The position numbers and the translations under genes were made by a program. From assembly GCF_900452865.1 (NCBI RefSeq), contig NZ_UGOZ01000001.1, positions 2,542,001 through 2,606,000 of the forward strand: a stretch of 64,000 nucleotides of DNA, written 5' to 3'. Each line of letters starts with the position of its first letter. Position 1 is the first letter of the stretch. This DNA is from Legionella taurinensis (lineage in GTDB: Bacteria > Pseudomonadota > Gammaproteobacteria > Legionellales > Legionellaceae). Below are positions 1-9,793 of this stretch, in pieces. Under the pieces are notes generated by a model. The model made no database searches. It was not told the origin of the DNA and saw nothing but the letters and a program-made list of their open reading frames with translations.

Positions 1-604
<604 letters not shown>

Positions 605-652
605 TCAGTAGTCAGACCAACGGGTTGGTCTGATGTACGGAGCTGTGCAGGA

Positions 653-916
653 TTAATTTTCTACCGCAACGATTTTGACAAATTTGCGGTTTTTGGCGCC
701 ACGAATAATGAATTCAACGCGTCCGCCAACCAGGGCATACAAGGTATGGTCACGACCACAACCTACGCCTTCACCGGCATGGAAACGGGTACCGCGTTGA
801 CGTACCAGGATTTCACCCGCATTGACGAGCTGTCCGCCATAACGCTTGACACCAAGGTACTTAGGATTCGAGTCGCGGCCGTTACGTGTACTACCGCCTG
901 CTTTTTTATGAGCCAT
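653..916 (-). CDS. rpmA: 50S ribosomal protein L27
   Basis: 87 residues, the normal length. The N-terminus [16 protein letters not shown] is the canonical L27 start; no cleavable firmicute-type N-terminal extension precedes AHKK. The basic N-terminal arm reaches the peptidyl-transferase centre and stabilises tRNA substrates on the 50S subunit. It lies 12 bases after rplU and is co-transcribed with it. Confidence 0.98.
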   Translation of the reverse strand: MAHKKAGGSTRNGRDSNPKYLGVKRYGGQLVNAGEILVRQRGTRFHAGEGVGCGRDHTLYALVGGRVEFIIRGAKNRKFVKIVAVEN

Positions 917-928
917 TAGTTTCCCCTC

Positions 929-1240
929 TTACTTGCTAATCGCAGTAATTTTGACCTGCGTATAATATTGTCGATGACCCATTTGTTTCATGTGGTGCTT
1001 ACGACGACGAAACTTGATAATCTTTACTTTTTTGTGACGACCGTGATCGAGCACTTCCGCTTTAACAACGGCTTTTTTCACCAGTGGCGCGCCATAAGTA
1101 AACTTATCGCCGTCTGCGAGCATTAACACGTCAGCGAAGCTGATCTCGCTACCTACATCACCAGGCAGCATTTCCAGTTTAAGAATGTCACCCTCTTTGA
1201 CGCGGTATTGCTTACCGCCGGTCTTGATTACCGCATACAT
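929..1240 (-). CDS. rplU: 50S ribosomal protein L21
   Basis: 103 residues beginning [14 protein letters not shown], the conserved L21 start. The ATG at 1240 is preceded by GGAG on the minus strand; a longer in-frame ORF from 1273 is not needed. The C-terminal half is lysine/arginine-rich ([15 protein letters not shown]) and binds 23S rRNA. It is first gene of the rplU-rpmA unit, with a good sigma-70 promoter upstream. Confidence 0.98.
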   Translation of the reverse strand: MYAVIKTGGKQYRVKEGDILKLEMLPGDVGSEISFADVLMLADGDKFTYGAPLVKKAVVKAEVLDHGRHKKVKIIKFRRRKHHMKQMGHRQYYTQVKITAISK

Positions 1241-1292
1241 AACTATATCTCCACTGGCCTCTTTGGCTTTCACAAGTTCAACAAAGTTGCAT

Positions 1293-1321
1293 ATTCTATG
1301 AAATTAACGCTGCGACTTCAA
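1293..1321 (-). promoter_or_regulatory. Sigma-70 promoter of rplU-rpmA
   Basis: Minus strand: -35 TTGAAG (1321-1316), 17-base spacer, -10 TAGAAT (1298-1293). Both hexamers match at 4-5 of 6 positions and lead into the rplU leader. It lies in the divergent region between rplU and rplY. Confidence 0.6.
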
Positions 1322-1424
1322 GTTGATTTTAAATTATTGTATACTACGCCACCCCATCCTGTACTTTCAGGATTTACCCTGGTCGCGGGTTAAGCGGGGA
1401 ATTTACTTTAATTTGGAGTTTTAT

Positions 1425-2054
1425 ATGTCATCTATCGTTCTGGAAGCACAAGCAAGAGTCGACATGGGGAAAGGTGCGAGCCGCCGCCTGCGTCGACTGG
1501 AAAACAAAGTGCCGGGTATTCTGTATGGCGGCGATAAAAAGCCTCAAGCCATTCATTTATTGCACAATAAAGTCGTCAAGGCCCTGGAAAGCGAAAGCAT
1601 TTATTCCAGCGTGTTTGATCTGGTTGTTGATGGCAAAGTCGAGCATGTCATTTTAAAAGACCTGCAACGCCACCCTTACAAACCTGTTATCCTGCACATG
1701 GATCTGCAACGCGTTTCGGCAAAAGACGTACTGGTTAAAAACGTTCCCATCCACTTCATTCATGAAGACACCTGCAAAGGCGTAAAAGCCGGCGGTATCA
1801 TCAACCACAGCATGACTCAGCTTGAAATCCGCTGCAAAGTGAAAGATTTGCCTGAATTCATCGAAGTAGACATGACCGAAGTGAGTCTGGATGATGTGGT
1901 GCATCTGGCTGACTTAAAGCTTCCCAAAGGGGTTCAGCTCACTGTCGATTTAAAAGACGGCAGTCATAACCTGCCTGTTGTCAGCGTCCATGCCCCGAGA
2001 GGCGGCGCGACCGAAGAAACCTCTGCCGCTGAAGGCGAGGAAGGCGCGGAATAA
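1425..2054 (+). CDS. rplY: 50S ribosomal protein L25 (general stress protein CTC, long form)
   Basis: 209 residues, the long TL5/CTC type with an N-terminal 5S-rRNA-binding L25 domain (about 1-95) and a C-terminal TL5 beta domain (about 100-195). An acidic, low-complexity tail (EETSAAEGEEGAE) follows. The start MSSIVLEAQAR at 1425 follows TTTGGAG; an upstream in-frame extension from 1323 has no ribosome binding site and no family match. L25 binds 5S rRNA in the central protuberance. pth follows, as in many gammaproteobacteria. Confidence 0.95.
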   Translation: MSSIVLEAQARVDMGKGASRRLRRLENKVPGILYGGDKKPQAIHLLHNKVVKALESESIYSSVFDLVVDGKVEHVILKDLQRHPYKPVILHMDLQRVSAKDVLVKNVPIHFIHEDTCKGVKAGGIINHSMTQLEIRCKVKDLPEFIEVDMTEVSLDDVVHLADLKLPKGVQLTVDLKDGSHNLPVVSVHAPRGGATEETSAAEGEEGAE

Positions 2055-2070
2055 TCCGTACCATGCCTTT

Positions 2071-2092
2071 TCCGGGGGCTCTTGTCCCCGGA
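2071..2092 (+). terminator. Hairpin downstream of rplY
   Basis: TCCGGGG and CCCCGGA arms form a 7-bp perfect stem with an 8-base loop. No T-run follows, so it may be an RNA-stabilising or weak attenuator hairpin between rplY and pth. Confidence 0.4.
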
Positions 2093-2189
2093 GGCTTGAA
2101 TAACTTTTGCGACACGTTTGACAATCTCAGCGCATGGCCGTTGATGCGGTTTGCAGACATGACTGTTTATCACTCTCTTAAAGACTTCC

Positions 2190-2759
2190 ATGACCATAAA
2201 ATTAATTATTGGTTTGCGTAATCCAGGCTCCGCCTATGAATACACCCGGCACAATGCCGGTGCCTGGTTTGTCGACGCGCTGGCGCATCGCCACAATGCG
2301 TCGTTTAAGTCAGAAAAAAAACTTCATTGCGAACTGGCACAGGTGGAAATCGGTGACCATCCCTGCAAGCTGGCCTTGCCTTTGACATTTATGAATCACA
2401 GCGGTTTGCCTGCACGTGAAATCAGCCAGTTTTATCGCATTGCCCCCCAGGAAATTCTGGTGGTGCATGATGAGTTGGACTTGCCTGCGGGGCGCAGCAA
2501 GTTAAAAACCGGCGGAGGGTCAGGAGGCCATAATGGCTTGCGCGACATGATTGCTCAGCTCGGCAGCGGTGATTTTCATCGTTTGCGCATTGGCATAGGG
2601 CATCCCGGTCATAAGGACATGGTTCTTAACTACGTGTTAGGTAAACCAAGCCCTAAGGACAGGCAATTAATTTTTGATGCAATTGAACAGGCAGTGGCCG
2701 TCATCCCTGCTATTATGAAGGGCCATTTTGGCGCCGCCATGAATTTATTACACCGCTAG
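2190..2759 (+). CDS. pth: Peptidyl-tRNA hydrolase
   Basis: 189 residues, typical for Pth. It frees tRNA from peptidyl-tRNA that drops off ribosomes. Catalytic-site residues are visible: N11 in GLRNPG, H21 in YTRHNAG and the conserved TFMNHSG asparagine region. The glycine-rich GGGSGGHNGLRDM substrate loop is intact. It sits between rplY and ychF on the same strand, a conserved trio. The ribosome binding site is weak, so translation is probably modest. Confidence 0.97.
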   Translation: MTIKLIIGLRNPGSAYEYTRHNAGAWFVDALAHRHNASFKSEKKLHCELAQVEIGDHPCKLALPLTFMNHSGLPAREISQFYRIAPQEILVVHDELDLPAGRSKLKTGGGSGGHNGLRDMIAQLGSGDFHRLRIGIGHPGHKDMVLNYVLGKPSPKDRQLIFDAIEQAVAVIPAIMKGHFGAAMNLLHR

Positions 2760-2803
2760 CAATACGCTGTATTTTTTGAATTTGACAGGTTAGGAGTTGT
2801 CCC

Positions 2804-3895
2804 ATGGGATTTAAATGTGGAATTGTTGGTTTACCGAACGTCGGCAAATCAACCTTGTTTAATGCGTTGACCAAAGCGGGCATCGAAGCAGCCAATTACC
2901 CTTTCTGCACCATTGAACCGAATGTGGGTATCGTCACCGTTCCTGACCCCCGCCTTGACGCCTTAAGCGACATTGTTAAACCGCAGCAAACACTCCCTGC
3001 CACCATGCAGTTTGTTGATATCGCCGGGCTGGTCAAAGGGGCGTCCAGCGGTGAAGGCTTAGGCAACCAGTTTTTAGCCAACATCCGCGAAACCGATGCC
3101 ATTGCCCATGTCGTACGCTGTTTTGAAAACACGGATGTGGTTCATGTGGAAGGCCGCGTTGACCCTTTAAGCGATATCGAAGTCATTAATACCGAGCTGG
3201 CGTTGGCCGACATGGATACCGTCGACAAGGCATTAATTAAAGTGTTGAAGAACAGTAGAAGCGGCAATAAGGAAGCCCTGTTTGAAAAGCAGGTCCTCGA
3301 AAAAGCCAAAGCACAACTGGATGCCGGTTTACCGGTAAGAACCTTGTCGCTGACCGAAGACGAATGGTCAATCCTGCGTCGTTTTTTCCTGCTCACCGCC
3401 AAACCGGTACTCTACATTGCCAATGTCAATGACGACGGCTATGAAAACAATCCCCTGCTGGACAAGGTCAAACAACTGGCTGCTGAAGAAAAAGCCAGCG
3501 TCGTTGCCCTGTGCGCGGCCACGGAAGCCGAACTGGTGGAACTGGACGACGCGGATCGTGAGGAATTCATGGCGGATTTGGGCCTAAACGAGCCGGGACT
3601 CCATCGCGTCATTCGTGCCGGCTATGATTTACTGGGCCTGCAAACCTATTTCACCGCCGGCGTGAAGGAAGTCCGAGCCTGGACTGTTCGTAAAGGCGCC
3701 ACGGCTCCTCAGGCAGCAGGCGTGATTCATACGGACTTTGAGAAAGGCTTTATCCGTGCGGAAGTCATCGCGTATGACGCCTTCATTGCCCATCGCGGCG
3801 AACAGGGCGCGAAAGAGGCAGGCAAACTGCGATTGGAAGGCAAGGATTACATTGTCGCTGACGGCGACGTCATGCATTTTCGTTTTAATGTATAA
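2804..3895 (+). CDS. ychF: Redox-regulated ATPase/GTPase YchF (OLA1 family)
   Basis: 363 residues, the full family length. G1 is GLPNVGKST near residue 9, G3 is [10 protein letters not shown] near residue 70, and the C-terminal TGS domain (about 278-360) ends in the family-typical [11 protein letters not shown]. YchF/OLA1 hydrolyses ATP in preference to GTP, binds ribosomes and modulates oxidative-stress responses. A TAGGAG ribosome binding site precedes the ATG. It follows pth by 44 bases. Confidence 0.97.
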   Translation: MGFKCGIVGLPNVGKSTLFNALTKAGIEAANYPFCTIEPNVGIVTVPDPRLDALSDIVKPQQTLPATMQFVDIAGLVKGASSGEGLGNQFLANIRETDAIAHVVRCFENTDVVHVEGRVDPLSDIEVINTELALADMDTVDKALIKVLKNSRSGNKEALFEKQVLEKAKAQLDAGLPVRTLSLTEDEWSILRRFFLLTAKPVLYIANVNDDGYENNPLLDKVKQLAAEEKASVVALCAATEAELVELDDADREEFMADLGLNEPGLHRVIRAGYDLLGLQTYFTAGVKEVRAWTVRKGATAPQAAGVIHTDFEKGFIRAEVIAYDAFIAHRGEQGAKEAGKLRLEGKDYIVADGDVMHFRFNV

Positions 3896-3899
3896 CCCG

Positions 3900-3921
3900 T
3901 AACCCCTGGCTTCAGGGGTTA
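3900..3921. terminator. Hairpin between convergent ychF and calpain-like gene
   Basis: A perfect 9-bp inverted repeat (TAACCCCTG and CAGGGGTTA) with a 4-base loop lies immediately after the ychF stop and includes the stop codon of the convergent minus-strand gene. The T-run is poor in both directions. Confidence 0.5.
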
Positions 3922-5172
3922 ATAGCCATAGGACATCACGTCGCAGTCATTTTGCAAATCCAGTGCGCTCTTGAGCGGCAACCCCTTGTCGATGTAGAAA
4001 AAAGCATGGGCGAAATCATGCAGCTCCATTTCAAATGTGCAATGCTCCGTGGTGCTGATCTTAAATTCGACAGCACCGGTTTCTGAATTTTTCCATTCCC
4101 GCGCGGCGCGGCCGCCGGCTGCAAATAATTTAAAAAACCAAGAGCGATTTTCAGCGTAGGGATTTCTTAAAACAACGAATTTTCGGTGGCTTAACTCGCT
4201 TTGGCGTACACCCACAACCGCATAAGTATGCTCAATGATAATTCCAGAAGGCGGATTGGCTCCAGGACTGACCACCACAGGACTCTCATCGTCGAAAGCC
4301 TGTTTTAATTCATCATACAGTCTCAACTCATCCTGACTGTAGCCCATTTTACGGGGTAAAATGCACCAGGCGGCCAGCCAGCTCTCTACGGCGCTAATGG
4401 CGTCGACCGGCGGGTTGCCGGATCGTTGTTTTTCTTTTTCAATAAAATCAATCAGTGTTTCGTGATAAAGAATGCTCTCTTTTGCAAGCAACTGCCGCCA
4501 TTTATCCCTATTGCTGGCAACCCAGGCCCACCAGCCCTTAAGGAGGGTTTTATCGTCATGAAATACCTGCTTGACCACATTGCCGACGCTGGTTTGGGCA
4601 TCATAGGGGCGCAGCAGAAACATCAGAGTATAAATGTCGCAGCCAGAGCACCCGTCTATCGAAGACTGATACAATTCGGCAAGCGGCTTTCGCGACTGAA
4701 CAGTGGTCGCTATCGCCATCGACATATCCCCCAGAAGCGCCCTCAGCACCTGGCGGCTGTCACCGCTGCTTAACACCTTGTAATTTCCGCCGCTAAAGGC
4801 CACGTAGGCTTTTTCCCAAAACCTGACCCAGGCAGGTCCACTGCTCAACAACCCCAAAGAATGAGGTAGGGATTTTTCAATCACCACCCATTCCGGTTTT
4901 TCATGTCGAAAAAAGAGCGCATGGATCTGCCCATCCTTCTCAAACATTCGCCGCCGTATCCATTCCTCGCCGTGAGGCAGCGCCAGAATAGCATTCAGGA
5001 CCGACAGAAAATAACAATCGCCGGTACGTCCTCCCTGCGCGACATCAGACAGCTTTAATTTTTCAGGATAGAGTGCGTCGACGTAGGGGGTATGGGTGAG
5101 GGAAAAGGTGGATTCGCTGACCGGATGATTAACAGGGAAAGCCTGACCGTACTGTGTACTGCCAAGGGGCAT
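3919..5172 (-). CDS. Calpain-like (family C2) cysteine protease, candidate Dot/Icm effector
   Basis: 417 residues, no signal peptide. Calpain catalytic-core motifs appear in the right order: C53 in TGDCYFLSVLNAI (calpains have GDCWFL), then WVRFWEKAYVAFSGG near 115-129, matching the calpain Trp/Glu-Lys-Ala-Tyr segment. H315 in EHTYAVVGV and N337 in VLRNPYAENRSW follow. The Cys-His-Asn triad is therefore complete and the protein is probably an active papain-fold endopeptidase. The calcium-binding and C2-like domains of eukaryotic calpains are absent. A helical insert of about 110 residues (190-300) separates the two halves of the active site. It stands alone between housekeeping genes. Secretion by the Dot/Icm system is inferred from its eukaryotic-like nature, not shown. 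Confidence 0.82.
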   Translation of the reverse strand: MPLGSTQYGQAFPVNHPVSESTFSLTHTPYVDALYPEKLKLSDVAQGGRTGDCYFLSVLNAILALPHGEEWIRRRMFEKDGQIHALFFRHEKPEWVVIEKSLPHSLGLLSSGPAWVRFWEKAYVAFSGGNYKVLSSGDSRQVLRALLGDMSMAIATTVQSRKPLAELYQSSIDGCSGCDIYTLMFLLRPYDAQTSVGNVVKQVFHDDKTLLKGWWAWVASNRDKWRQLLAKESILYHETLIDFIEKEKQRSGNPPVDAISAVESWLAAWCILPRKMGYSQDELRLYDELKQAFDDESPVVVSPGANPPSGIIIEHTYAVVGVRQSELSHRKFVVLRNPYAENRSWFFKLFAAGGRAAREWKNSETGAVEFKISTTEHCTFEMELHDFAHAFFYIDKGLPLKSALDLQNDCDVMSYGY

Positions 5173-5214
5173 TGTTTGCTCCGATATTGACCATTCGTCC
5201 AGTATAGAAGGTTT

Positions 5215-6636
5215 TCAATCGGTTTTACAACCAATCAAACAGACGTTGCTTTCAATGATTCGGGCATGCAACTCGCTAATGACCAGTTCGCCTTCCAGCT
5301 GGGCATTAATCATCTCCGTGGACGTAATGTAGCTGAGTCCAACAGCCAGGCCACGATTATTATTGTTCTTCGCCAATTGATTCACAAACAGTTTGATGCG
5401 ATCGACCAGGATAGTACAGCCTTCGTCATCCGCCATGGGCAGAAAGAACAGCATCGTCCCTTCAATTCGGGAGGAAAGATCGCTTTCGCGGAATATTTTT
5501 CTTAAATTGGTGAACAATTCGCCCAACAGCTTTTCGGTATTCACCACCCCCTGTTCCTCGAGCAACTGATCGGCATTGGTAATCTGCATGGTCATGACGC
5601 TGAAATACAGGGACGGGTAACGTTCAGCCAGCTTGGCCTGCCAGGCGACAATGGCCATGAAAGCCGCGTAATCGATGACCTTGAAGAAATGATTGAAATT
5701 ACGGTAAATGCCTTTCTCAATGCCGCGTATCAGGTACTCTCCGCGTCGGGTGAGGGTGTATTCGTACAGACGGCGAGAAGCCAGTTCACGGCTTGAGGAG
5801 GTGCGATGGCAAACGAGACACACCAGATTGACCTCCGGTTCGGCAAAATAGTGTCCGCAATCATTACACAATTTGTCTTCAAGCGGTTTGTCGTAATCGA
5901 CTCCCAGGGTGCGCAGGCGGGTGTTGCAGCGGCTGCAGACCAAGCGCTCCTGCCTTAAAAATTCAGGCACAGGCCCTATTTTGCCGCAGGTATAACAATG
6001 CACAAATTTCTGCGGCTTGATATTAATGGAATGACAGCTTGGGCAGGTATGCTTGATATTTAGCAGGCCTGAATCGCAGGCATTGCAGGTCTGAATTTCA
6101 TCCAGTAATGCACCCGGTGCCAGCAGATCCGGCATCACCAGATCCTGCAAAAAACGCCAGGCATCAAAATCCGCGCCTTTGTTAAACAACAACGTCAACA
6201 GGGGGTAATCAAAGATATGCGTCGATTGATGATTGACATACCCTTTAAGCTTAAAATCCGGGCGAGAAAACAAATACACCAGCAAAATGATCTCCTCGCT
6301 TTCCGTGTCAAGATTGGCTTCGGTGATGAGGGCCAGACGCTGGTATATGCCCTCCGCCTTCTGCATCACCTGCTCATCAAAGGCGCCATCGAAGAGTTCG
6401 CTGATTTCCTGCCCAGGAATGCCATTATAAAAAATGGGCAAAAAGCGATAAGCCGGCATGGCGCGCAGCTGTGCCAGTTCGGGCAAAAAGCTTTGCCCCG
6501 CGGCTTTGGAAATCACGAGGGCATAAACGTCCTGTTTTGGTAGTTCGTGAATGGAATCAACGCGTTTAAAGTCAACTGGAAGTGAGAAATCAGGGATATT
6601 CTGGCCAATGACCCAAATGGTTTTTTGTGGTTTCAT
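5215..6636 (-). CDS. TackOD1-type zinc-ribbon protein with degenerate GGDEF domain
   Basis: 473 residues, soluble. The N-terminal 100 or so residues resemble a receiver-like alpha/beta domain without clear phospho-acceptor motifs. A central cysteine-rich region (about 185-270) holds several CxxC pairs (CNAC, CPSC, CYTC, CSRC, CNDC, CLVC), the pattern of the TackOD1 output domain. The C-terminal 170 residues follow the GGDEF fold, but the signature is replaced by EGTML in SRIEGTMLFFLP, so diguanylate cyclase activity is not expected. It is divergent from an intact GGDEF gene, suggesting a regulator/sensor paired with an active enzyme; this pairing is inference. Confidence 0.7.
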   Translation of the reverse strand: MKPQKTIWVIGQNIPDFSLPVDFKRVDSIHELPKQDVYALVISKAAGQSFLPELAQLRAMPAYRFLPIFYNGIPGQEISELFDGAFDEQVMQKAEGIYQRLALITEANLDTESEEIILLVYLFSRPDFKLKGYVNHQSTHIFDYPLLTLLFNKGADFDAWRFLQDLVMPDLLAPGALLDEIQTCNACDSGLLNIKHTCPSCHSINIKPQKFVHCYTCGKIGPVPEFLRQERLVCSRCNTRLRTLGVDYDKPLEDKLCNDCGHYFAEPEVNLVCLVCHRTSSSRELASRRLYEYTLTRRGEYLIRGIEKGIYRNFNHFFKVIDYAAFMAIVAWQAKLAERYPSLYFSVMTMQITNADQLLEEQGVVNTEKLLGELFTNLRKIFRESDLSSRIEGTMLFFLPMADDEGCTILVDRIKLFVNQLAKNNNNRGLAVGLSYITSTEMINAQLEGELVISELHARIIESNVCLIGCKTD

Positions 6637-6764
6637 TAACGAAATACTCCAAACATCGGAAGGTGTGTCGTTACATCAATTGTAGACCAATTGAGCAAAT
6701 TGTGTTATTTATAATCTATACTTGATTAAAATGCCGCAATCATGCGTACGTGAAAAGGAAAGGC

Positions 6765-7904
6765 ATGGGGTTATTCGATCTATTGCATACCTGGTTGAAG
6801 AAGGATGTTGATGGACTTATCAATCATCGCAGACAATTCCGCCTTATCCGCACTGTCGAGATAGAACTCATTATTCTAGGATCGCTGATTATTTACGTTT
6901 ACGCCGTCTGCAAACTCTGGATGATTGTGATTTTAATCAGTTTCATCGATGTCATTGGTTTTCTTAACCTTTGGCTTTTATACCGTACCCAGAATATTCT
7001 GCTTTGCGGACACATTTTGACGGCCAATGTGCTGCTGGCTTCAGCCGTGGCCAATTACCTCATCGGCGGCGTAGGCAGTTCCTATCTCATCTGGCTTAAT
7101 ATTGTCCCAATTCTGGCTGCCATTACGTTAAGCTGGTCGGGACTGGTGATTTATTCCACCCTGACGCTGGGGGTGGTGGTGTTCTTTTTCTTTGTCGAGC
7201 CAGCCCCTCTTTACATGGTTCCGGCTAATGAAGTCTTTGTTTTAAATTCAATTAATTACCTTTTTTCCCTGGTCATCGTCATCACCATCTTATTCAACAT
7301 GCTTAAGGAAAATGCCTACTACGAACAACTCCTGTATGAGAAAAACTTTATGCTGCAGGCTGACAAGGAAAAATTTCATTACCTTGCCCGTTATGACACC
7401 CTGACTAACCTGCCCAACCGGTCCTACTTTCAATCGACTCTGCAAAATTACATTGAAACCATGCCGCCCCATCACTATTTAACGGTTTTTTTCATGGATT
7501 TGGATGGGTTTAAAGGGGTCAATGACCGTAACGGCCATGAGACTGGCGATGCGCTGCTGCTTCAGGCCGCCAAACGCCTGCAAACCTGTTTCCGTGAAAA
7601 CGATTTCATTGCCCGTCTGGGAGGTGACGAATTCATCGCCATCATCATCCATCACATGGAAGATAAAACGCCCAAAGCCATTGCCCAGAGGATTTTACAG
7701 GAGTTCAGCACCCCGTTTCAGATCAATGCCCAGGATGTTCGATGCACCATCAGCATTGGTCTTGCAACCTTCCCGGTGGATTCCCATAATTCGGATCAAT
7801 TAGTCGCCAGAGCCGACGCGGCCATGTATGAGGCAAAGAAAGCCGGCGGGAATGCCTTTCGTATCACCAACTCCATTAGAAAGTCGGCCTGTAAAGACGC
7901 GTAA
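6765..7904 (+). CDS. Membrane-bound diguanylate cyclase (GGDEF)
   Basis: 379 residues from the ATG at 6765, which has an AAGGAAA ribosome binding site; an upstream in-frame GTG at 6750 is less likely. About five to six hydrophobic segments (residues about 28-185) form a membrane sensor module. A short helix then leads to a C-terminal GGDEF domain starting near YDTLTNLPNRSYF. The active-site motif is intact (G286-F290) and a product-inhibition I-site RxxD (277-280) stands exactly five residues before it. It should make cyclic di-GMP from two GTP with feedback control. No EAL domain follows. It is divergent from the dead-GGDEF gene. A TATAAT lies at 6710-6715 upstream, without a clear -35. Confidence 0.9.
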   Translation: MGLFDLLHTWLKKDVDGLINHRRQFRLIRTVEIELIILGSLIIYVYAVCKLWMIVILISFIDVIGFLNLWLLYRTQNILLCGHILTANVLLASAVANYLIGGVGSSYLIWLNIVPILAAITLSWSGLVIYSTLTLGVVVFFFFVEPAPLYMVPANEVFVLNSINYLFSLVIVITILFNMLKENAYYEQLLYEKNFMLQADKEKFHYLARYDTLTNLPNRSYFQSTLQNYIETMPPHHYLTVFFMDLDGFKGVNDRNGHETGDALLLQAAKRLQTCFRENDFIARLGGDEFIAIIIHHMEDKTPKAIAQRILQEFSTPFQINAQDVRCTISIGLATFPVDSHNSDQLVARADAAMYEAKKAGGNAFRITNSIRKSACKDA

Positions 7905-7949
7905 TTCCCCGTCCTGAGATTTTTTATAGCAGTGAATGTCCCATTTACC

Positions 7950-7978
7950 TTGACAATGATCCTGACGCGCCTTAGCAT
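7950..7978 (+). promoter_or_regulatory. Sigma-70 promoter of ispB
   Basis: Consensus -35 TTGACA (7950-7955), a 17-base spacer and -10 TAGCAT (7973-7978) lie 29 bases before the ispB start. Confidence 0.65.
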
Positions 7979-8006
7979 TCTCGCAGCACATGCTTGAGGA
8001 CACAGA

Positions 8007-8975
8007 ATGACGGTAAACCGTTTACGAGCCCTGGTTAATGACGATTTTAATGCGGTCAATGATCTGATTATTGATAAAATCCAATCCCAGATTGGGTTAA
8101 TCGATGATCTGTCGACCCATATTGTTCAAAGCGGCGGGAAGCGTTTACGTCCTCTGCTGGTATTATTAGCCAGTCATGCCTGCGGCTATGAGGGTCGTGA
8201 GCACATCACCCTGGCAGCCATGATTGAGTTTTTCCATACGGCAACCCTGTTGCATGACGATGTGGTGGATGAATCGACCCTTCGCCGCGGCCGCGAAACA
8301 GCGAATGAAATCTGGGGCAGTAAGGCCAGTATTCTAGTCGGTGATTATCTGTTTACCCAATCCGTGCAACTCATGGTCAGTGTCAACAGTTGGCCGGTTA
8401 TCCGGCTTTTAGCCGACACGTCGCACAAGATCAGTTGCGGAGAAGTCAAACAATTGGTCAACCGTCACAATGCCGCCATTTCCATTGAGGATTACCTCGA
8501 TGTGATTCGCGGCAAAACCGCCCTGCTGTTCGCGGCCGCCGCCGCCATTGGCGCGCTGTTGAGCGGTGCAGGCGATACCATTGAAAAAAGTCTGTATGCC
8601 TATGGTCTTCATCTTGGCAATGCCTTCCAGCTCATTGATGATGCGCTGGATTACTGCTCAGATGCCAACACAATTGGCAAGAACATTGGCGATGATTTGG
8701 CGGATGGTAAAGCCACCATGCCGTTGATTCACGCTTTAAAGCAAGGGACGCCAGCGCAAAAGCAGCTCATCGAAAAGAGCCTGCGCGAGGGCAGCCTCAG
8801 TAATCTCGACGGTATTCTGGAGGCCATTAAAGCCACCAAAGCCATTGAATACACCCAGCAATACGCCGCGCAGGAAATCGATCAGGCACTGAGTGCACTG
8901 CATATTCTGCCTAATTCAATTTATAAAGAGGCTTTAACGGATTTGGCGCTGTTTGCCATTCAACGTCAACATTAA
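8007..8975 (+). CDS. ispB: Octaprenyl diphosphate synthase
   Basis: 322 residues, the expected length. Both aspartate-rich motifs of trans-prenyltransferases are present: LLHDDVVDESTLRRG (first, DDxxD type) and QLIDDALDY (second). The enzyme extends farnesyl diphosphate with isopentenyl diphosphate to make the ubiquinone side chain. A tRNA-Pro gene begins directly after its stop codon; in gammaproteobacteria ispB is more often near rplU-rpmA, which are 7 kb away here. Confidence 0.93.
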   Translation: MTVNRLRALVNDDFNAVNDLIIDKIQSQIGLIDDLSTHIVQSGGKRLRPLLVLLASHACGYEGREHITLAAMIEFFHTATLLHDDVVDESTLRRGRETANEIWGSKASILVGDYLFTQSVQLMVSVNSWPVIRLLADTSHKISCGEVKQLVNRHNAAISIEDYLDVIRGKTALLFAAAAAIGALLSGAGDTIEKSLYAYGLHLGNAFQLIDDALDYCSDANTIGKNIGDDLADGKATMPLIHALKQGTPAQKQLIEKSLREGSLSNLDGILEAIKATKAIEYTQQYAAQEIDQALSALHILPNSIYKEALTDLALFAIQRQH

Positions 8976-8976
8976 T

Positions 8977-9053
8977 CGGAGTGTAGCTCAGACTGGTAGA
9001 GCACTGCCTTCGGGAGGCAGGGGTCGCAGGTTCAATTCCTGTCACTCCGACCA
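8977..9053 (+). tRNA. tRNA-Pro (anticodon CGG)
   Basis: A full cloverleaf with encoded CCA (9051-9053). The acceptor stem CGGAGTG pairs with CACTCCG. The anticodon stem CTGCC/GGCAG holds loop TTCGGGA with anticodon CGG, and the T arm is GCAGGTTCAATTCCTGT-like. It starts two bases after the ispB stop codon. Its 3' half (from the anticodon loop on) is repeated at 10421-10466, showing it has served as an integration target. Confidence 0.96.
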
Positions 9054-9054
9054 T
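9009..9054 (+). repeat. Left attachment-site repeat inside tRNA-Pro
   Basis: 46 bases running from the anticodon loop to one base past the CCA end. It recurs at 10421-10466 with one mismatch (C at 9018 against A at 10430). This is the typical footprint of a tyrosine-recombinase element that inserted in the 3' half of a tRNA gene and restored it. Confidence 0.85.
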
Positions 9055-9220
9055 ATTCGTCCATAGGTTACGAAATGTGTCCATGACCAATTTTTAACGT
9101 CAAACGCGATAGCTATATCTATGCTTTATTATCAACCGATGCTCACGCCAACGTTTTATCTTCTTTTTGCAGGTTTGTAATTGTTTGATTGACAGAACAC
9201 TCACATGGACAATGCATTAA

Positions 9221-9790
9221 TTATAAAAGTGAACGGTGATCCTCTAAGAATAAAACAGTTTTTGTTAACCCTTGATTAGATAAAATTTCTAAATACTCAG
9301 TAATGTTTTTGGGGGGATTTTTAAGGCGCATCCTCGTTGTCTTTATGGCTACACAAAATTTACCAAGATCCAAATTAGTAAGGTGCATTAAAAAATCATC
9401 TGGATGTTGAGTTTCAATGGCATACTTATCTAATTCTTCCGATGGGAAATCTTTAATGTTAAAAGTAACAATTACGTCACAGCTAGATACAATTGCAGCG
9501 GCTAAAATATGCTTATCATTTGAATCAGGAAGCTGTAGTCCTCCCTCAATGTCCTCATAATTTTCAACAAGACAATCTAAAACTGAACTATCCATTAGTT
9601 TCTTTATTCTTTCCAATTGCTCCCTAGAGATATCCGAACGATTCTTTAAAACATTTCTAATCCATTCCTCATGAATTCGATTAGACCACTTTGCTCTATA
9701 TAATCTGGTTGTTGCCAACTGTATTAAAATATCACGAAGAGGGGCGGGATAAAGGACATTTGCATCATACAAAACAGTAAAATGCCCCAT
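9221..9790 (-). CDS. PIN-domain toxin (VapC/PIN_3-like ribonuclease)
   Basis: 189 residues. The acidic PIN residues are in place: D9 in LYDANVLYP, E41/E42 in IHEEW, D89/D92 in LPDSNDKHILAAAI and D114 in FNIKDFP. PIN toxins cleave RNA with Mg2+ held by these carboxylates. The C-terminal 60 or so residues extend beyond the core, as in the PIN_3 group. Its start follows the antitoxin stop by three bases (tandem TGA TGA then ATG), so the pair is translationally coupled. The RNA target is unknown. Confidence 0.85.
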   Translation of the reverse strand: MGHFTVLYDANVLYPAPLRDILIQLATTRLYRAKWSNRIHEEWIRNVLKNRSDISREQLERIKKLMDSSVLDCLVENYEDIEGGLQLPDSNDKHILAAAIVSSCDVIVTFNIKDFPSEELDKYAIETQHPDDFLMHLTNLDLGKFCVAIKTTRMRLKNPPKNITEYLEILSNQGLTKTVLFLEDHRSLL

Positions 9791-9793
9791 TCA

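Noticed and set aside
1323-1424. N-terminal extension of rplY
   Set aside because: The frame is open but lacks a ribosome binding site and includes the likely promoter/leader; the family start is at 1425.
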